Positions 18,062 through 27,305 are shown, counted from the first letter of the stretch. The stretch is 64,000 bases of DNA from Emticicia agri (GCF_004168285.1 NZ_SEWF01000006.1:1-64000); one strand, 5' to 3'. Notes: generated by a model from the letters alone, not told the origin. Translations and numbers: made by a program.

Positions 18062-18118
18062 CTTAACAATAGCTTAATTAGGGCTTAACATTCAAGGAAT
18101 GTAAGAAATGTACTTTTG
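18062..18118 (+). promoter_or_regulatory. Pho-box-like direct repeats plus -7 element before SusC
   Basis: Three 11-bp units occur at 18062 (CTTAACAATAG), 18073 (CTTAATTAGGG) and 18084 (CTTAACATTCA). The -7 element TACTTTTG is at 18111-18118, 27 bp after the start of the last repeat. Downstream, GCATCCTGAAAAT matches the TonB receptor promoter (GCATCGTGAAAAT) at the same offset. The mRNA leader would be ~75 nt. Confidence 0.65.
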
Positions 18119-18198
18119 CATCCTGAAAATCATGCTGGCAATTATAATTTTTTTAATGACTTAACTCTTTACAAAATCAAACAAAAAACAAATAGTTT

Positions 18199-21100
18199 AT
18201 GAAAAAACAACTCCTATTATGCATGGTAGTTTTTCTGACGGGTCTGTTCATCAGTGAGGCAACTTATGCACAGACATCAGTAAGCGGGAAAATATCTTCT
18301 GCCAATGGTGAAGGTATTCCGGGTGTAAGCGTGTTAGTGAAAGGAAGCAATCATGGGACAAACTCAGATGCCAGTGGAAATTTCAGATTGAGCAATGTTA
18401 ATTCAAACACAGTTATCGTTTTTTCGGCCATCGGTTTCGTAACAGAAGAGCGTACCGTAGGTAACCAGACTACACTAAACGTAACACTAAACGAAGATAC
18501 CAAAACTTTGAACGAGGTAGTGGTTACGGCCTTGGGTATCAAAAAAGACATTCGCCGTATCGGGGTGGCTATCCAGTCAATTGATGGTGCTTCTACCGTT
18601 AAAGCACGTGAGCCTAATGCCATCAATGCGCTGGCAGGTAAAGTAGCAGGTTTGACCATTGGTGCACAACCTGAAATGTTGCGTAAACCAAACATTTCGT
18701 TACGTGGTAATACCGAGATATTATATGTTGTGGACGGTGTACCGATTAACTCAGATACCTGGAACATCAGCCCTGATGATATTGAGACTTATTCAGTATT
18801 GAAAGGTGCTTCTGCTTCGGCCTTATATGGTTTCCGTGGTAAAAACGGTGCGATTCTGATTACTACCAAACGTGGTTCGAAAGACAAACGTGGATTCTCG
18901 GTTGAGGTAAACTCTTCGACCATGTTAGATAAAGGATTTTATGCAATCCCTAAAACTCAGGATTTATATGGACCCGGCGATCACGGCCGTTATGCCTTTG
19001 TTGATGGTAAAGGTGGTGGATTGAACGATGGTGATTATGATGGTGGCTGGGGACCTAAATTTGAAGGCCAGTTGATACCTCAGTATGATAGCCCGGTTGA
19101 CCCTGTTACAGGTGTAAGACAAGGAACACCCTGGATTGCCCGTGGTAAAGATAACTTAGCCCGTTTCTTACAGGCTGGTATCCTTTCAACGAATAATATT
19201 GCGGTTTCTGCATCAGGAGAAAAATATAACTTACGTTTTTCTACTTCACAGATTTCGCAGCGTGGGATTGTGCCTAATACCAAACTCAACATCAGCAACT
19301 TTAATATAGCGGCTGATTATAAATTCTCTGACAGACTTTCGTTCACATCGAACTTACAGTATAACAGACAATATACACCGAATATTCCTGATATTAACTA
19401 CGGTCCTAACTCAATTATCTATAACATGACACTTTGGGCAGGTGCTGACTGGGATGTGGATGATATGCGTAACTACTGGCAACCGGGTAAAGAAGGTATC
19501 CAACAGATTTATGCTGAGTACCAACGTTACAATAACCCATATTTTATGAGTTATGAGTGGTTGAGAGGTCATCAGAAATCTGATATTATTGGTCAGGCCG
19601 CTTTAACCTATAAATTTACAGATTATTTAGAGGCAACGCTTCGTTCGCAGATTACTACCTGGAACTTGTTCCGTAGCGAAAAAATGCCTTATTCAGCAGG
19701 TTCTTATGGCCGTGATGAACGTCGTGGTGATTACCGTGAAGACCGCCGTAACCTGTTCGAAAACAACACCGACATCTTGCTTAAATTTGATAAAGACATT
19801 GTTAGAGGCTTAAACGCAAAAATCTGGGCAGGGGGTAATATCCGTACGTTTGAGTATAGCTCCCAATATGGGTCTACCGATTACCTGAATGTGCCTGGTT
19901 TATACAATTTCAGCAACTCAGCTAACCCTGTTCGTTCGGCTAACTTCAATTCGGCTATGCGTGTAAATTCAGGCTATTATTCTGCCGACTTTACAATCAA
20001 AAACTTCATCACCATCGGAACCACAGGCCGTGTAGATAAATTATCAACTTTACCATCAGGTAACAATACTTTCTTCTACCCATCGGTTTCTGCTTCAACG
20101 GTTTTATCTGATTACATCAATCTTCCGTCGGTAGTCTCTTTCTTCAAACTGAGAGGTTCGTATGCAAACGTTAAAGATGGTCTGACCCGTTCTACTATCG
20201 GTTCAACACCAAGTTTAGGCGATGGCAACCCGATAGGTTATGGCGAGCAGTACTATTCTCCGTATGATGGCCCTGCTTATAGCAACTCTGCGGTTTATTC
20301 TACGCCATTTGCTTATAATAACCAGCCATCGGCTTACTTTACAGGAACTTTAAACAACCCTGGTTTGAACCCAAGCTCAACTTCTCAAACTGAGGTTGGT
20401 CTTGATTTCAGAGTATTACAAAACCGTATTGGTTTAGATGTAACGTATTTTATATCGAACGAAGGACCAAGAATCTTCTCATTACCTATTTCTTCAACTA
20501 CAGGTTATACCGCAGCGCTTGTCAACGGTATCAAAACACAGAAAAAAGGTTGGGAAGTTGCCCTGACAGGCTCACCAATCAAAAATGCTGATGGATTGAA
20601 CTGGGATGTAACAGTCAACTACTCTACTTTCCAGGAGAGATTAACAGAGATTTATCCGGGTGTTGAGAGTCTGAATACATTCTTTAAAGTAGGCGACCGT
20701 TTAGATAAATTCTATGGTACTGCCTTTGCAAGAACACCAGACAGACAAATTATCAATGATGCTTCTGGTCGTCCGATTACTACACCAGTAGCACAATTCT
20801 TGGGGTATATCAATCCTAAATTTGTATTTGGTATCAATAACAGATTCAATTACAAAAACCTGAGCTTCAGCTTCCAGTTTGATGGTCGTATCGGTGGGGT
20901 AATCTCTAACTATATTCAGCGTCAGACCTACCGTGGTGGTCGTCATATAGGTACTACTGAAGGCGTAATGGGTGTTGCCCGTGAGCAGGACTACAAAGGT
21001 ATCAAAGCCTATGTAGGCGAAGGTGTACAGGTGTCTAATGGCGTACCGATCAGATTTGATGCCAATGGTATTATTACCAATTATGGCGAATTACAATATA

Positions 21101-21402
21101 AGACAAATGATACAAAACAATTTGTACAAGATTACGTAAGCCGTTATTATAATACTGATGATGGTAACCTGATGAGCCGCTCGTTTGCCATGTTGCGTGA
21201 AGTGGTAATTGGTTATTCATTGCCTGAAAGATGGTTTGGCGGTGTGGTAAGAAATGCTTCGGTATCTTTGGTAGGTAGAAATCTATTGTACTTTGCTGAA
21301 AAGAAAGACATTGATTTGAACCAATACATCAATGATGGTGGTTCAGGTCTGCAAACACCTTCGACCAGAAGATACGGTATCAACCTGAACTTCACTTTCT
21401 AA
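18199..21402 (+). CDS. SusC/RagA-type TonB-linked outer-membrane protein
   Basis: 1067 residues with a signal peptide (MKKQLLLCMVVFLTGLFISEATYAQ). Residues ~28-110 are the carboxypeptidase-regulatory-like domain (VSGKISSANGEGIPGVSVLVKG). The NEVVVTALGI TonB-box-like signature is at ~112, the plug at ~120-235, and the barrel follows, ending in RYGINLNFTF. It forms the transport half of a SusCD complex with the next gene (59-bp gap). The operon continues into a PhnZ oxygenase, unlike the glycan-degradation enzymes normally found there. The imported ligand is therefore probably phosphorus-bearing. This is inference. Confidence 0.9.
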   Translation: MKKQLLLCMVVFLTGLFISEATYAQTSVSGKISSANGEGIPGVSVLVKGSNHGTNSDASGNFRLSNVNSNTVIVFSAIGFVTEERTVGNQTTLNVTLNEDTKTLNEVVVTALGIKKDIRRIGVAIQSIDGASTVKAREPNAINALAGKVAGLTIGAQPEMLRKPNISLRGNTEILYVVDGVPINSDTWNISPDDIETYSVLKGASASALYGFRGKNGAILITTKRGSKDKRGFSVEVNSSTMLDKGFYAIPKTQDLYGPGDHGRYAFVDGKGGGLNDGDYDGGWGPKFEGQLIPQYDSPVDPVTGVRQGTPWIARGKDNLARFLQAGILSTNNIAVSASGEKYNLRFSTSQISQRGIVPNTKLNISNFNIAADYKFSDRLSFTSNLQYNRQYTPNIPDINYGPNSIIYNMTLWAGADWDVDDMRNYWQPGKEGIQQIYAEYQRYNNPYFMSYEWLRGHQKSDIIGQAALTYKFTDYLEATLRSQITTWNLFRSEKMPYSAGSYGRDERRGDYREDRRNLFENNTDILLKFDKDIVRGLNAKIWAGGNIRTFEYSSQYGSTDYLNVPGLYNFSNSANPVRSANFNSAMRVNSGYYSADFTIKNFITIGTTGRVDKLSTLPSGNNTFFYPSVSASTVLSDYINLPSVVSFFKLRGSYANVKDGLTRSTIGSTPSLGDGNPIGYGEQYYSPYDGPAYSNSAVYSTPFAYNNQPSAYFTGTLNNPGLNPSSTSQTEVGLDFRVLQNRIGLDVTYFISNEGPRIFSLPISSTTGYTAALVNGIKTQKKGWEVALTGSPIKNADGLNWDVTVNYSTFQERLTEIYPGVESLNTFFKVGDRLDKFYGTAFARTPDRQIINDASGRPITTPVAQFLGYINPKFVFGINNRFNYKNLSFSFQFDGRIGGVISNYIQRQTYRGGRHIGTTEGVMGVAREQDYKGIKAYVGEGVQVSNGVPIRFDANGIITNYGELQYKTNDTKQFVQDYVSRYYNTDDGNLMSRSFAMLREVVIGYSLPERWFGGVVRNASVSLVGRNLLYFAEKKDIDLNQYINDGGSGLQTPSTRRYGINLNFTF

Positions 21403-21461
21403 TTTCACTTATTGCTCTTTTGAGCCTTATTTCAACATCATTCAGATAAAAATATTTACAA

Positions 21462-23054
21462 ATGAAGATACATCAAATATTCGCAGGGGCTTTAGCAGTG
21501 TTAGCTGTTACCCTTAGCAGTTGCGAAAAATCGTTTGAAGACCTTGAAAAAGACCCCAACCGTCCGGTAAATGTGCCTGCTTCTTTGGTTTTGCAAGGCG
21601 TTGAAGCCGACTTAGCCAATAATACAGGTCGCCCTTTCAGTGCCGAAATGCGCTGGAATCAATTCTATGCATCAAACTATAACTATTATGCGACGAATGA
21701 ATATACCTGGACATCGACTCCGAACCACTACAATACGCTTAAAAACGTAGTGAAAATGGAAGAAGAGGCTAAACGTGCAGGTCTGGCAGAGGTAAACGGA
21801 TATACTGCGCTTGGTAAGTTTTTCCGTGCCTATTTCATCGACGAAATGTCAAAGCGTGTAGGTGACCTTCCGGTAACAGAGGCTTTGAAAGGTATTGAGA
21901 ACACCACTCCTAAATATGATACACAAAAAGCAGTATATGTACAGATTTTGAAATGGCTTGATGAGGCTAATGACAATTTGGCTTCTTTAATTGCACAGGG
22001 GCAGACTGTACAGGGTGATTTCTATTTTGGTGGCGACCTGCGTAAATGGCAGAAAGCAGTCAATGCTTTTAAACTGAGAGTATTGATTTCGTTGAGCAAA
22101 AAAGAAGCAGAGGGTGAGTTGAATGTAAAAGCCCGTTTTGCTGAAATTTTAGGTAATCCTACCAAATACCCTTTGTTTGCAGGTATGGAAGATAACCTGG
22201 AGTTTAAGTATAACAACTTTAACAAATATCCGTCTAACCCTGATAACTTTGGTTTTGATGCTACCCGTCAGAACATGGCGAAAACGTATGTAGGCTTGTT
22301 ATCAGGCTTGAACGACCCACGTGTAATGGTTACTACTGAGCCTGCAGGAGCAGAATTAAAAGCAGGTAAATTGCCGTCAGACTATACAGCTTATGTAGGG
22401 GCAAGTTCGGCAGAAGATTTGGCAGATATGAGTGATAAAGCCGGAAGAAACAACGGTGCAGGTTTTGCGCCGGGTGTATATTCGTTCCAGAATCGTTACC
22501 GTTATTACCGCAACTATACTGCCGAAAACACGTTTATTGTAGGTTACCCTGAAATGTGTTTCAACATTGCAGAAGGTTTGCACAGAGGCTGGGCAACAGG
22601 CGATGCAGAATCATGGTATAAAAAAGGTATTCAGGCATCAATTAGTTTCTACGGAATTGTAAACGGAACCAATACCATGACCTACTCAAGAACAGGGGGT
22701 AGAGAAGCAGCAGATTTATCAACCTTTACAATTAACTTTAATTTTGATACATACTATGCGCAGAATATGGTGAAATATGACGGTAAAACCACAACAGGTT
22801 TAGAACAGATTATCAGCCAGAAATATGCAGCATTTTTTATGAACTCGGGCATGGAAGCCTATTTCAACTGGAGACGTACGGGCTTTCCTAAATTTGAAAC
22901 AGGGGTAGGTAATGGTAACTCCAACCGTATCGCACTTCGTTGGCAATATCCGATTTCTGAACGCAATACGAACACCAAAAATTATAATGACGCTATCAAT
23001 AGCCAGTATGCCGGTAAAGACGACATTAACGATAGTGTCTGGATTATGAAATAG
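21462..23054 (+). CDS. SusD/RagB-family surface lipoprotein (SusD-like_2 type)
   Basis: 530 residues with lipoprotein signal MKIHQIFAGALAVLAVTLSSC (lipobox LSSC). The opening KSFEDLEKDPNRPVNVPAS is the hallmark of the SusD-like_2 group. TPR-type helices include LDEANDNLASLI and WQKAVNAFKLRVLISLSKK. Toward the end, QIISQKYAAFFMNSGMEAYFNWRRTGFPKF is the usual SusD C-terminal signature, followed by RWQYPISERNTN. It should sit as a lid on the SusC barrel and capture the ligand. No sign of truncation. Confidence 0.9.
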   Translation: MKIHQIFAGALAVLAVTLSSCEKSFEDLEKDPNRPVNVPASLVLQGVEADLANNTGRPFSAEMRWNQFYASNYNYYATNEYTWTSTPNHYNTLKNVVKMEEEAKRAGLAEVNGYTALGKFFRAYFIDEMSKRVGDLPVTEALKGIENTTPKYDTQKAVYVQILKWLDEANDNLASLIAQGQTVQGDFYFGGDLRKWQKAVNAFKLRVLISLSKKEAEGELNVKARFAEILGNPTKYPLFAGMEDNLEFKYNNFNKYPSNPDNFGFDATRQNMAKTYVGLLSGLNDPRVMVTTEPAGAELKAGKLPSDYTAYVGASSAEDLADMSDKAGRNNGAGFAPGVYSFQNRYRYYRNYTAENTFIVGYPEMCFNIAEGLHRGWATGDAESWYKKGIQASISFYGIVNGTNTMTYSRTGGREAADLSTFTINFNFDTYYAQNMVKYDGKTTTGLEQIISQKYAAFFMNSGMEAYFNWRRTGFPKFETGVGNGNSNRIALRWQYPISERNTNTKNYNDAINSQYAGKDDINDSVWIMK

Positions 23055-23137
23055 TTTTTGTACATCATAGGTAAGAGTTGAAAGTAGCGGAGCATTGTTC
23101 CGCTACTTTTTAATTCAAGCCTCCATAAGTTAGACCC

Positions 23138-23719
23138 ATGAAGCAAGTGAATCAGGTAATTGATGAAATTCGTGCCATTTTTCTGTCGCAAGGCGATGAG
23201 CAGTATTATGGCGAACCTGTCAGCCAGTTTGAACACGCCGCACAGTCAGCTATTCTGGCCGAGAAATCAGGCTTTGATGCAGAAGTGCAGATAGCTGCTT
23301 TTCTGCACGACATCGGGCATCTGTTGCCGGCGGCTTCAGAAGAAGAATTGATGGCAAATTACGGCAGAAAAGACCATGAAGGGGTAGCTGCTGACTGGCT
23401 CCGAGACAGAGGGTTTTCTGAAAAAATAGCCGTACTGGTAGAGAATCATGTAAATGCCAAACGTTACCTTTGCTATGCCAATCCGGCTTATTATAACCAT
23501 TTGTCTGATGCCAGTAAACAAACCCTTGCGTTTCAGGGAGGAAAAATGGAGCAGGTAGAAGTAGAGGCATTCGAAAAGAACCCTTATTTCGATCTTATTA
23601 TCAGAATGCGCAGATGGGACGAAGCCGCTAAAGTAGAACATCAGCAATTGCCTGATTTAGATTATTTTCTGAAAATCTGTGAAGATTATTTAGCCCATTC
23701 CATAAATGTCAGCGAATAG
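23138..23719 (+). CDS. phnZ: PhnZ-type HD-domain mixed-valent di-iron phosphonate oxygenase
   Basis: 193 residues, the size of PhnZ (~190). Metal ligands are visible at His33 (QFEHAAQSA), His57-Asp58 (FLHDIGH), His80 (KDHEG), His104 (VENHVNAKRY) and Asp161 (MRRWDEA). Tyr24, His61 and Lys108 occupy the positions recalled for the substrate pocket of PhnZ. The expected reaction is oxidative C-P cleavage of (R)-1-hydroxy-2-aminoethylphosphonate to glycine and phosphate. The partner hydroxylase PhnY is not in this window. It is the third gene of the SusCD operon (83-bp gap), and its last codons fall inside a palindromic repeat. Confidence 0.8.
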   Translation: MKQVNQVIDEIRAIFLSQGDEQYYGEPVSQFEHAAQSAILAEKSGFDAEVQIAAFLHDIGHLLPAASEEELMANYGRKDHEGVAADWLRDRGFSEKIAVLVENHVNAKRYLCYANPAYYNHLSDASKQTLAFQGGKMEQVEVEAFEKNPYFDLIIRMRRWDEAAKVEHQQLPDLDYFLKICEDYLAHSINVSE

Positions 23720-23857
23720 AAACGATCCGCCTTTGCGGTCGCTGCCTAAGATAACAAAGCGAACGTAGCATGGGTATTTTTTCTTTCTTAAACGGACTTA
23801 AGTCCGCGCTACTAAACTCATTCCTTTGTTTAATTAGACGGCGAATTCTATTCGCTG
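23711..23857. repeat. Palindromic repeat family E, containing the phnZ stop codon
   Basis: Outer arms CAGCGAATAGAA (23711-23722) and TTCTATTCGCTG (23846-23857) are perfect inverted repeats. Inside is the palindrome GGACTTAAGTCC with flanking GCGCTAC and GCGAACGTAGC. The phnZ stop (TAG) is supplied by the left arm. The element separates phnZ from the downstream hydrolase and may attenuate or process the transcript. Confidence 0.85.
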
Positions 23858-23919
23858 TTAAGTTGATATTAGTTAATCATTTTCTCCTCGCACAAAATCA
23901 TAAAAAACATCTATCTACT

Positions 23920-24987
23920 ATGAAAAAAATACTTGTATTGCTTTTATTAGTTATTGAGACCTTTGCCCAGCAAAAAACGGAGAACGTATTTATTATTACG
24001 ACCGACGGTTTTCGCTGGCAGGAAGTTTTTGGTGGCATGGACTCGGCTCTGTTAAATAAAAAAGAGTTTGTCAGAAACAAAGACCGTTTGAAAACTACAT
24101 TCGGTTCAGATAATTTAGAAGAGAGAAGAAAGAAATTGCTGCCTTTTTTCTGGAATACCATTGCCAGAGAAGGACAGTTGTATGGGAATCGTTGGCATAA
24201 TAATAAGGTAAATGTCATGAACCCTTACTGGTTCTCATATCCGGGGTATAATGAAATTCTGACCGGATACGCTGATGATAAAGTGAATTCTAATGACAAA
24301 AAACAAAATGAGAATATTACGGTATTAGAGTTTCTGAACCAACAAAAAGGCTTAAAAGGAAAAGTAGCAGCCTACGCAACCTGGGATTGTTTTCCATACA
24401 TTATTAACGAGCAACGCAGTGGTATTACGGTTAATTCGGGTAAAGAATTAGTAGAAGGCAAAACGACTGATAAAGAGGAGATGTTAAACGAAATCCAGTC
24501 AAATTATCCGAGTTTAGCCAGCGACCGCCACGATTTTGTTACCTATTACTTAGCAAAGGAATATATCAAGAAAAACGACCCTAAAGTATTCTTTTTGTCG
24601 TTTGATGAAACCGATGAATTTGCCCATGAAGCCAAATATGACGAATATCTTTTTGCGGCCAATACAGTAGATAAATTCATTGGCGACTTATGGAAGTATT
24701 GCCAGAGCAACCCGAAATATAAAGATAAAACAACGTTTATTATTACTACCGACCACGGTAGAGGTGATAAGAATAAGTCTCAATGGACAAGCCACGGGCA
24801 AAAAGTGTCCGATTGTTACCAAATATGGTTTGCAGTCATTGGCCCGGACACTCCTGCCTTGGGTGAAATCAAAACAGAAGGACAGTTATTCCAGAATCAG
24901 ATAGCGAAAACAGCCGCTAAATTCTTGGGCTTTGATTTCCAGAACGGAAAAGAGATTGGTAAAGAAATATCTACGGTGATGAAGTAA
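23920..24987 (+). CDS. Alkaline-phosphatase-superfamily phosphodiesterase/phosphohydrolase
   Basis: 355 residues from ATG 23920 (MKKILVLLLLVIETFAQQ signal peptide). An in-frame extension to 23770 runs through the palindromic repeat and is rejected. Metal-binding motifs of the superfamily are visible: IITTDGFRWQEVF, FLSFDETDEFAHEAKYDEY, IITTDHGRG and TSHGQKVSD. EILTGYADD resembles the segment that follows the nucleophile, but the nucleophile Ser/Thr itself is not clear. It should hydrolyse a phosphate or phosphonate ester in the periplasm. It lies downstream of SusC-SusD-phnZ, probably releasing substrate for that system. Confidence 0.75.
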   Translation: MKKILVLLLLVIETFAQQKTENVFIITTDGFRWQEVFGGMDSALLNKKEFVRNKDRLKTTFGSDNLEERRKKLLPFFWNTIAREGQLYGNRWHNNKVNVMNPYWFSYPGYNEILTGYADDKVNSNDKKQNENITVLEFLNQQKGLKGKVAAYATWDCFPYIINEQRSGITVNSGKELVEGKTTDKEEMLNEIQSNYPSLASDRHDFVTYYLAKEYIKKNDPKVFFLSFDETDEFAHEAKYDEYLFAANTVDKFIGDLWKYCQSNPKYKDKTTFIITTDHGRGDKNKSQWTSHGQKVSDCYQIWFAVIGPDTPALGEIKTEGQLFQNQIAKTAAKFLGFDFQNGKEIGKEISTVMK

Positions 24988-24989
24988 TT

Positions 24990-25142
24990 ATTGTCTGAAC
25001 TGTGATTTACCTGATTGTGCTGATTATTATGATTTTGGAAATGATTATGTACAGACAACTTTACTTTATAAGAAAAATTAATCAGTTAAATCAATTCAAT
25101 CAGTTAAATCAGTTAAATCAGTTAAATCAAAGTTCAGACAAA
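24990..25142. repeat. Dispersed palindrome family A, copy 2
   Basis: The left arm TTGTCTGAACTGTGATTTAC pairs with the right arm ATCAAAGTTCAGACAA; the family matches 10767-10883. The right half has expanded to consecutive units of TCAGTTAAAT (25083-25125). It lies immediately after the phosphohydrolase gene. Confidence 0.85.
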
Positions 25143-25150
25143 ATCAAAAA

Positions 25151-25170
25151 AAACGAGCTTTGGCTCGTTT
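25151..25170. terminator. Terminator hairpin
   Basis: AAACGAGC / GCTCGTTT with a TTTG... loop, A-rich on the left and T-rich on the right. It can end the plus-strand operon; the minus-strand gene ends ~120 bp away. Confidence 0.65.
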
Positions 25171-25288
25171 AATACGTCGTTTTCCTGACTATGGGTTTCT
25201 CAGCAAATTTTCTATTGGGACACTACATACGTTTATAGTGCAAGTGTTTGAGCTAAGGTTAATTGAGAAACTTGCTGATGGACTATTG

Positions 25289-26467
25289 TTAGCTTCTGGT
25301 TGAAGGCGAAACAAGAGACAAGGCCAGGCGTTTAACCAATTGTGGTAAAACCTCAAGGCGACGGAAGGTACGGCGTTCAGGTATATTAAACAAACTTTCT
25401 ATTTCTCTTAAAAAGATAAAACTGCTACGGCTATGCCATGCCTTAAATTCTGCGCTGATATCTTTATGCGAAGGCAGATAGTTCATAAAGGCGGTTAAGT
25501 CAAAACTTGTTGCGCTGATGCCTGCACCTGCTCTACTGGCATCTATGGCATTACAGGCTTGCTCGTAATGCTTGGGTACTGGGATCATAAACGTAGGCTT
25601 TCCTAAATACATGGCTTCACATACCGACTCAAAACCTGCGGTAGTAACTAACCCCCGGCAATTCTGCATCATTTCCAGAAACTTTTTGCCATTGATTTTA
25701 TGAAAATGAAGATTAGGCGAATACTGGTAAGTGTCGCTGTAGTCAGGGTTATCCCAGAAGCAGTGCATTTCTACACCAGGATTTTTATCGTGCCACGCCA
25801 TTATCTGCTCGGCTAATGAATGTTGCGTTACATAAGCGAGCAGATAATTATGAGCATTGGTACTTAAACGTGACAAATCTGACCGAAGCAAGGGTGGAAT
25901 GGCAAAGATTCTCTGGTTTTTAGCGTCAGCAAATGGGGTAAAGGAGAGTGCTAGTTTTTTGGCTGCACCTAAAGCTGTAATACGGGTATTGGTATTGACT
26001 AATAGTTTGTCTAACCAATGATTTTTTGGGTGGTGAAAATTGGGATGAAGCAATAAATATTGGTGTGCAATACAAACCATTGGTACTTTAGAACGGAACA
26101 ATAACTGATGGATTCCGCCTAAAACATCATAAAAATTAATAATTATGTCAGGCTTCAGTTCTTTTGTATGAAGTCGAATCTTTTTAAGACTGCTCAAATA
26201 GCCTCGCAGGTTAAAAATTGTATGCGTAATGGTTTTGGTTATATCTAATGCCTTGGTTTTTGGGCAATAAGCCAGATAGGGGCTTGCAAATGGAATAATC
26301 TTGTTTCTGAAGTTTTCTGAGAAAAAAGAAGAAACATCTTTCCCATGAGCAGTACCTACCAAAGCACCCACTACTGTATGACCATTGTTTTCCAATATTT
26401 CGGTTAGTGCAATGGCCTGAGTCAGATGCCCTCTGCCTTCTCCTTGTACAATTAACAAAAACCTCAT
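25289..26467 (-). CDS. GT-B glycosyltransferase (MGDG-synthase/GT28-like), probable glycolipid synthase
   Basis: 392 residues, no signal peptide. It opens with MRFLLIVQGEGRGHLTQAIALTEIL, the glycine/histidine loop of GT28/MurG-type enzymes. A second Rossmann half includes GLVTTAGFESVCEAMYLGKPTFMIPV, the sugar-nucleotide-binding signature, with EQACNAIDASRAGAG following. It overlaps the upstream phosphoesterase gene by 4 bp (translational coupling). In phosphorus-starved bacteria, PlcP makes diacylglycerol and the adjacent glycosyltransferase (Agt) makes glycolipid. The arrangement here fits that pathway, but the exact sugar and acceptor are not shown. Confidence 0.75.
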   Translation of the reverse strand: MRFLLIVQGEGRGHLTQAIALTEILENNGHTVVGALVGTAHGKDVSSFFSENFRNKIIPFASPYLAYCPKTKALDITKTITHTIFNLRGYLSSLKKIRLHTKELKPDIIINFYDVLGGIHQLLFRSKVPMVCIAHQYLLLHPNFHHPKNHWLDKLLVNTNTRITALGAAKKLALSFTPFADAKNQRIFAIPPLLRSDLSRLSTNAHNYLLAYVTQHSLAEQIMAWHDKNPGVEMHCFWDNPDYSDTYQYSPNLHFHKINGKKFLEMMQNCRGLVTTAGFESVCEAMYLGKPTFMIPVPKHYEQACNAIDASRAGAGISATSFDLTAFMNYLPSHKDISAEFKAWHSRSSFIFLREIESLFNIPERRTFRRLEVLPQLVKRLALSLVSPSTRS

Positions 26468-27300
26468 AGTGTAGCTGCTATTCTTGGTAAAACAAACCTT
26501 TCTTCTTTCATAGCTTCAACTTCTTCTTCCTCCGATTCTTCTTCAGCTTTGCAATCGCTTACCGAATAATAGACCAGACTCCAGTTGCCATCAAAATCTT
26601 CCACCAATGCCGACATTGTTTCTACCCAGTCGCCCGAATTAAGGTATAAAATCCCATCTATGGTTCTGATGGCAGGCTGATGAATATGCCCGCAGATAAT
26701 ACCATCGCAGTTTTTTGCTTTGGCCAGTTCGGCTAATTTTTCTTCAAAATCTGTTACATAGTTCACCGCCAGTTTTACGGCCTGCTTTACCTGCTGCGAT
26801 AGCGAGTAATAGGGTAATCCTCTCCATTCACGGTATTTGTTGTAATTTTTGTTCAGCCACAGTAAAAAAGTATAGCCCAGGTCGCCTAAATGCGCCAGCC
26901 ATTTCATATTAGTAGTAACACTATCGAACACATCGCCATGTGTTATATAGAATCGTTTGTCGCCCGATTTAAGGATATAGTCTCTGCGTATCTGAAATTG
27001 TTTGCCAATAACCAAAGGCAGAATCTGGTCGAGAAAATCGTCATGATTTCCACGCAGATATATCACTTTGGTATCATGTTTATCCATCTTTTTCAGCACA
27101 ACTCTGAAAAAAGCTGTATGCTTTTTCTTCCAGTTTCCGTATTTTTTTAGTTGCCAGCCATCAATTATATCTCCGTTAAGGATGAGTCTTTCGCAGTGGT
27201 ATTGTTTGAGAAACTCTGTTACCTCTTTCGCTTTACAACCACTTGTACCCAAGTGTAAGTCAGAAAGCACTATTGTCCGAAAATGTTTGCCTTTATTCAT
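26464..27300 (-). CDS. plcP: PlcP-like calcineurin-type metallophosphoesterase
   Basis: 278 residues, cytoplasmic. Metal motifs in order: LSDLHLG (~13-19), GDIIDGW (~43-49), GNHDDF (~84-89), HGDVFD (~114-119) and GHIHQP (~201-206). The pattern is shared by LpxH-type UDP-diacylglucosamine hydrolases. SLSQQVKQAVKLAVNYVTDFEEKLA and LNSGDWVETMSALVED agree best with PlcP, the phospholipase C used to remodel membranes under phosphorus limitation. LpxH remains the alternative. The coupled glycosyltransferase and the Pho-like box upstream favour PlcP. The tail has an acidic EEESEEEEVEA run. Confidence 0.7.
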   Translation of the reverse strand: MNKGKHFRTIVLSDLHLGTSGCKAKEVTEFLKQYHCERLILNGDIIDGWQLKKYGNWKKKHTAFFRVVLKKMDKHDTKVIYLRGNHDDFLDQILPLVIGKQFQIRRDYILKSGDKRFYITHGDVFDSVTTNMKWLAHLGDLGYTFLLWLNKNYNKYREWRGLPYYSLSQQVKQAVKLAVNYVTDFEEKLAELAKAKNCDGIICGHIHQPAIRTIDGILYLNSGDWVETMSALVEDFDGNWSLVYYSVSDCKAEEESEEEEVEAMKEERFVLPRIAATL

Positions 27301-27305
27301 ATAGA

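Noticed and set aside
18199-23054. A classical polysaccharide utilisation locus
   Set aside because: No glycoside hydrolase, lyase or sugar-sensing regulator is present around the SusCD pair.
23770-23919. N-terminal extension of the phosphohydrolase
   Set aside because: It reads through the palindromic repeat; the true signal peptide begins at ATG 23920.
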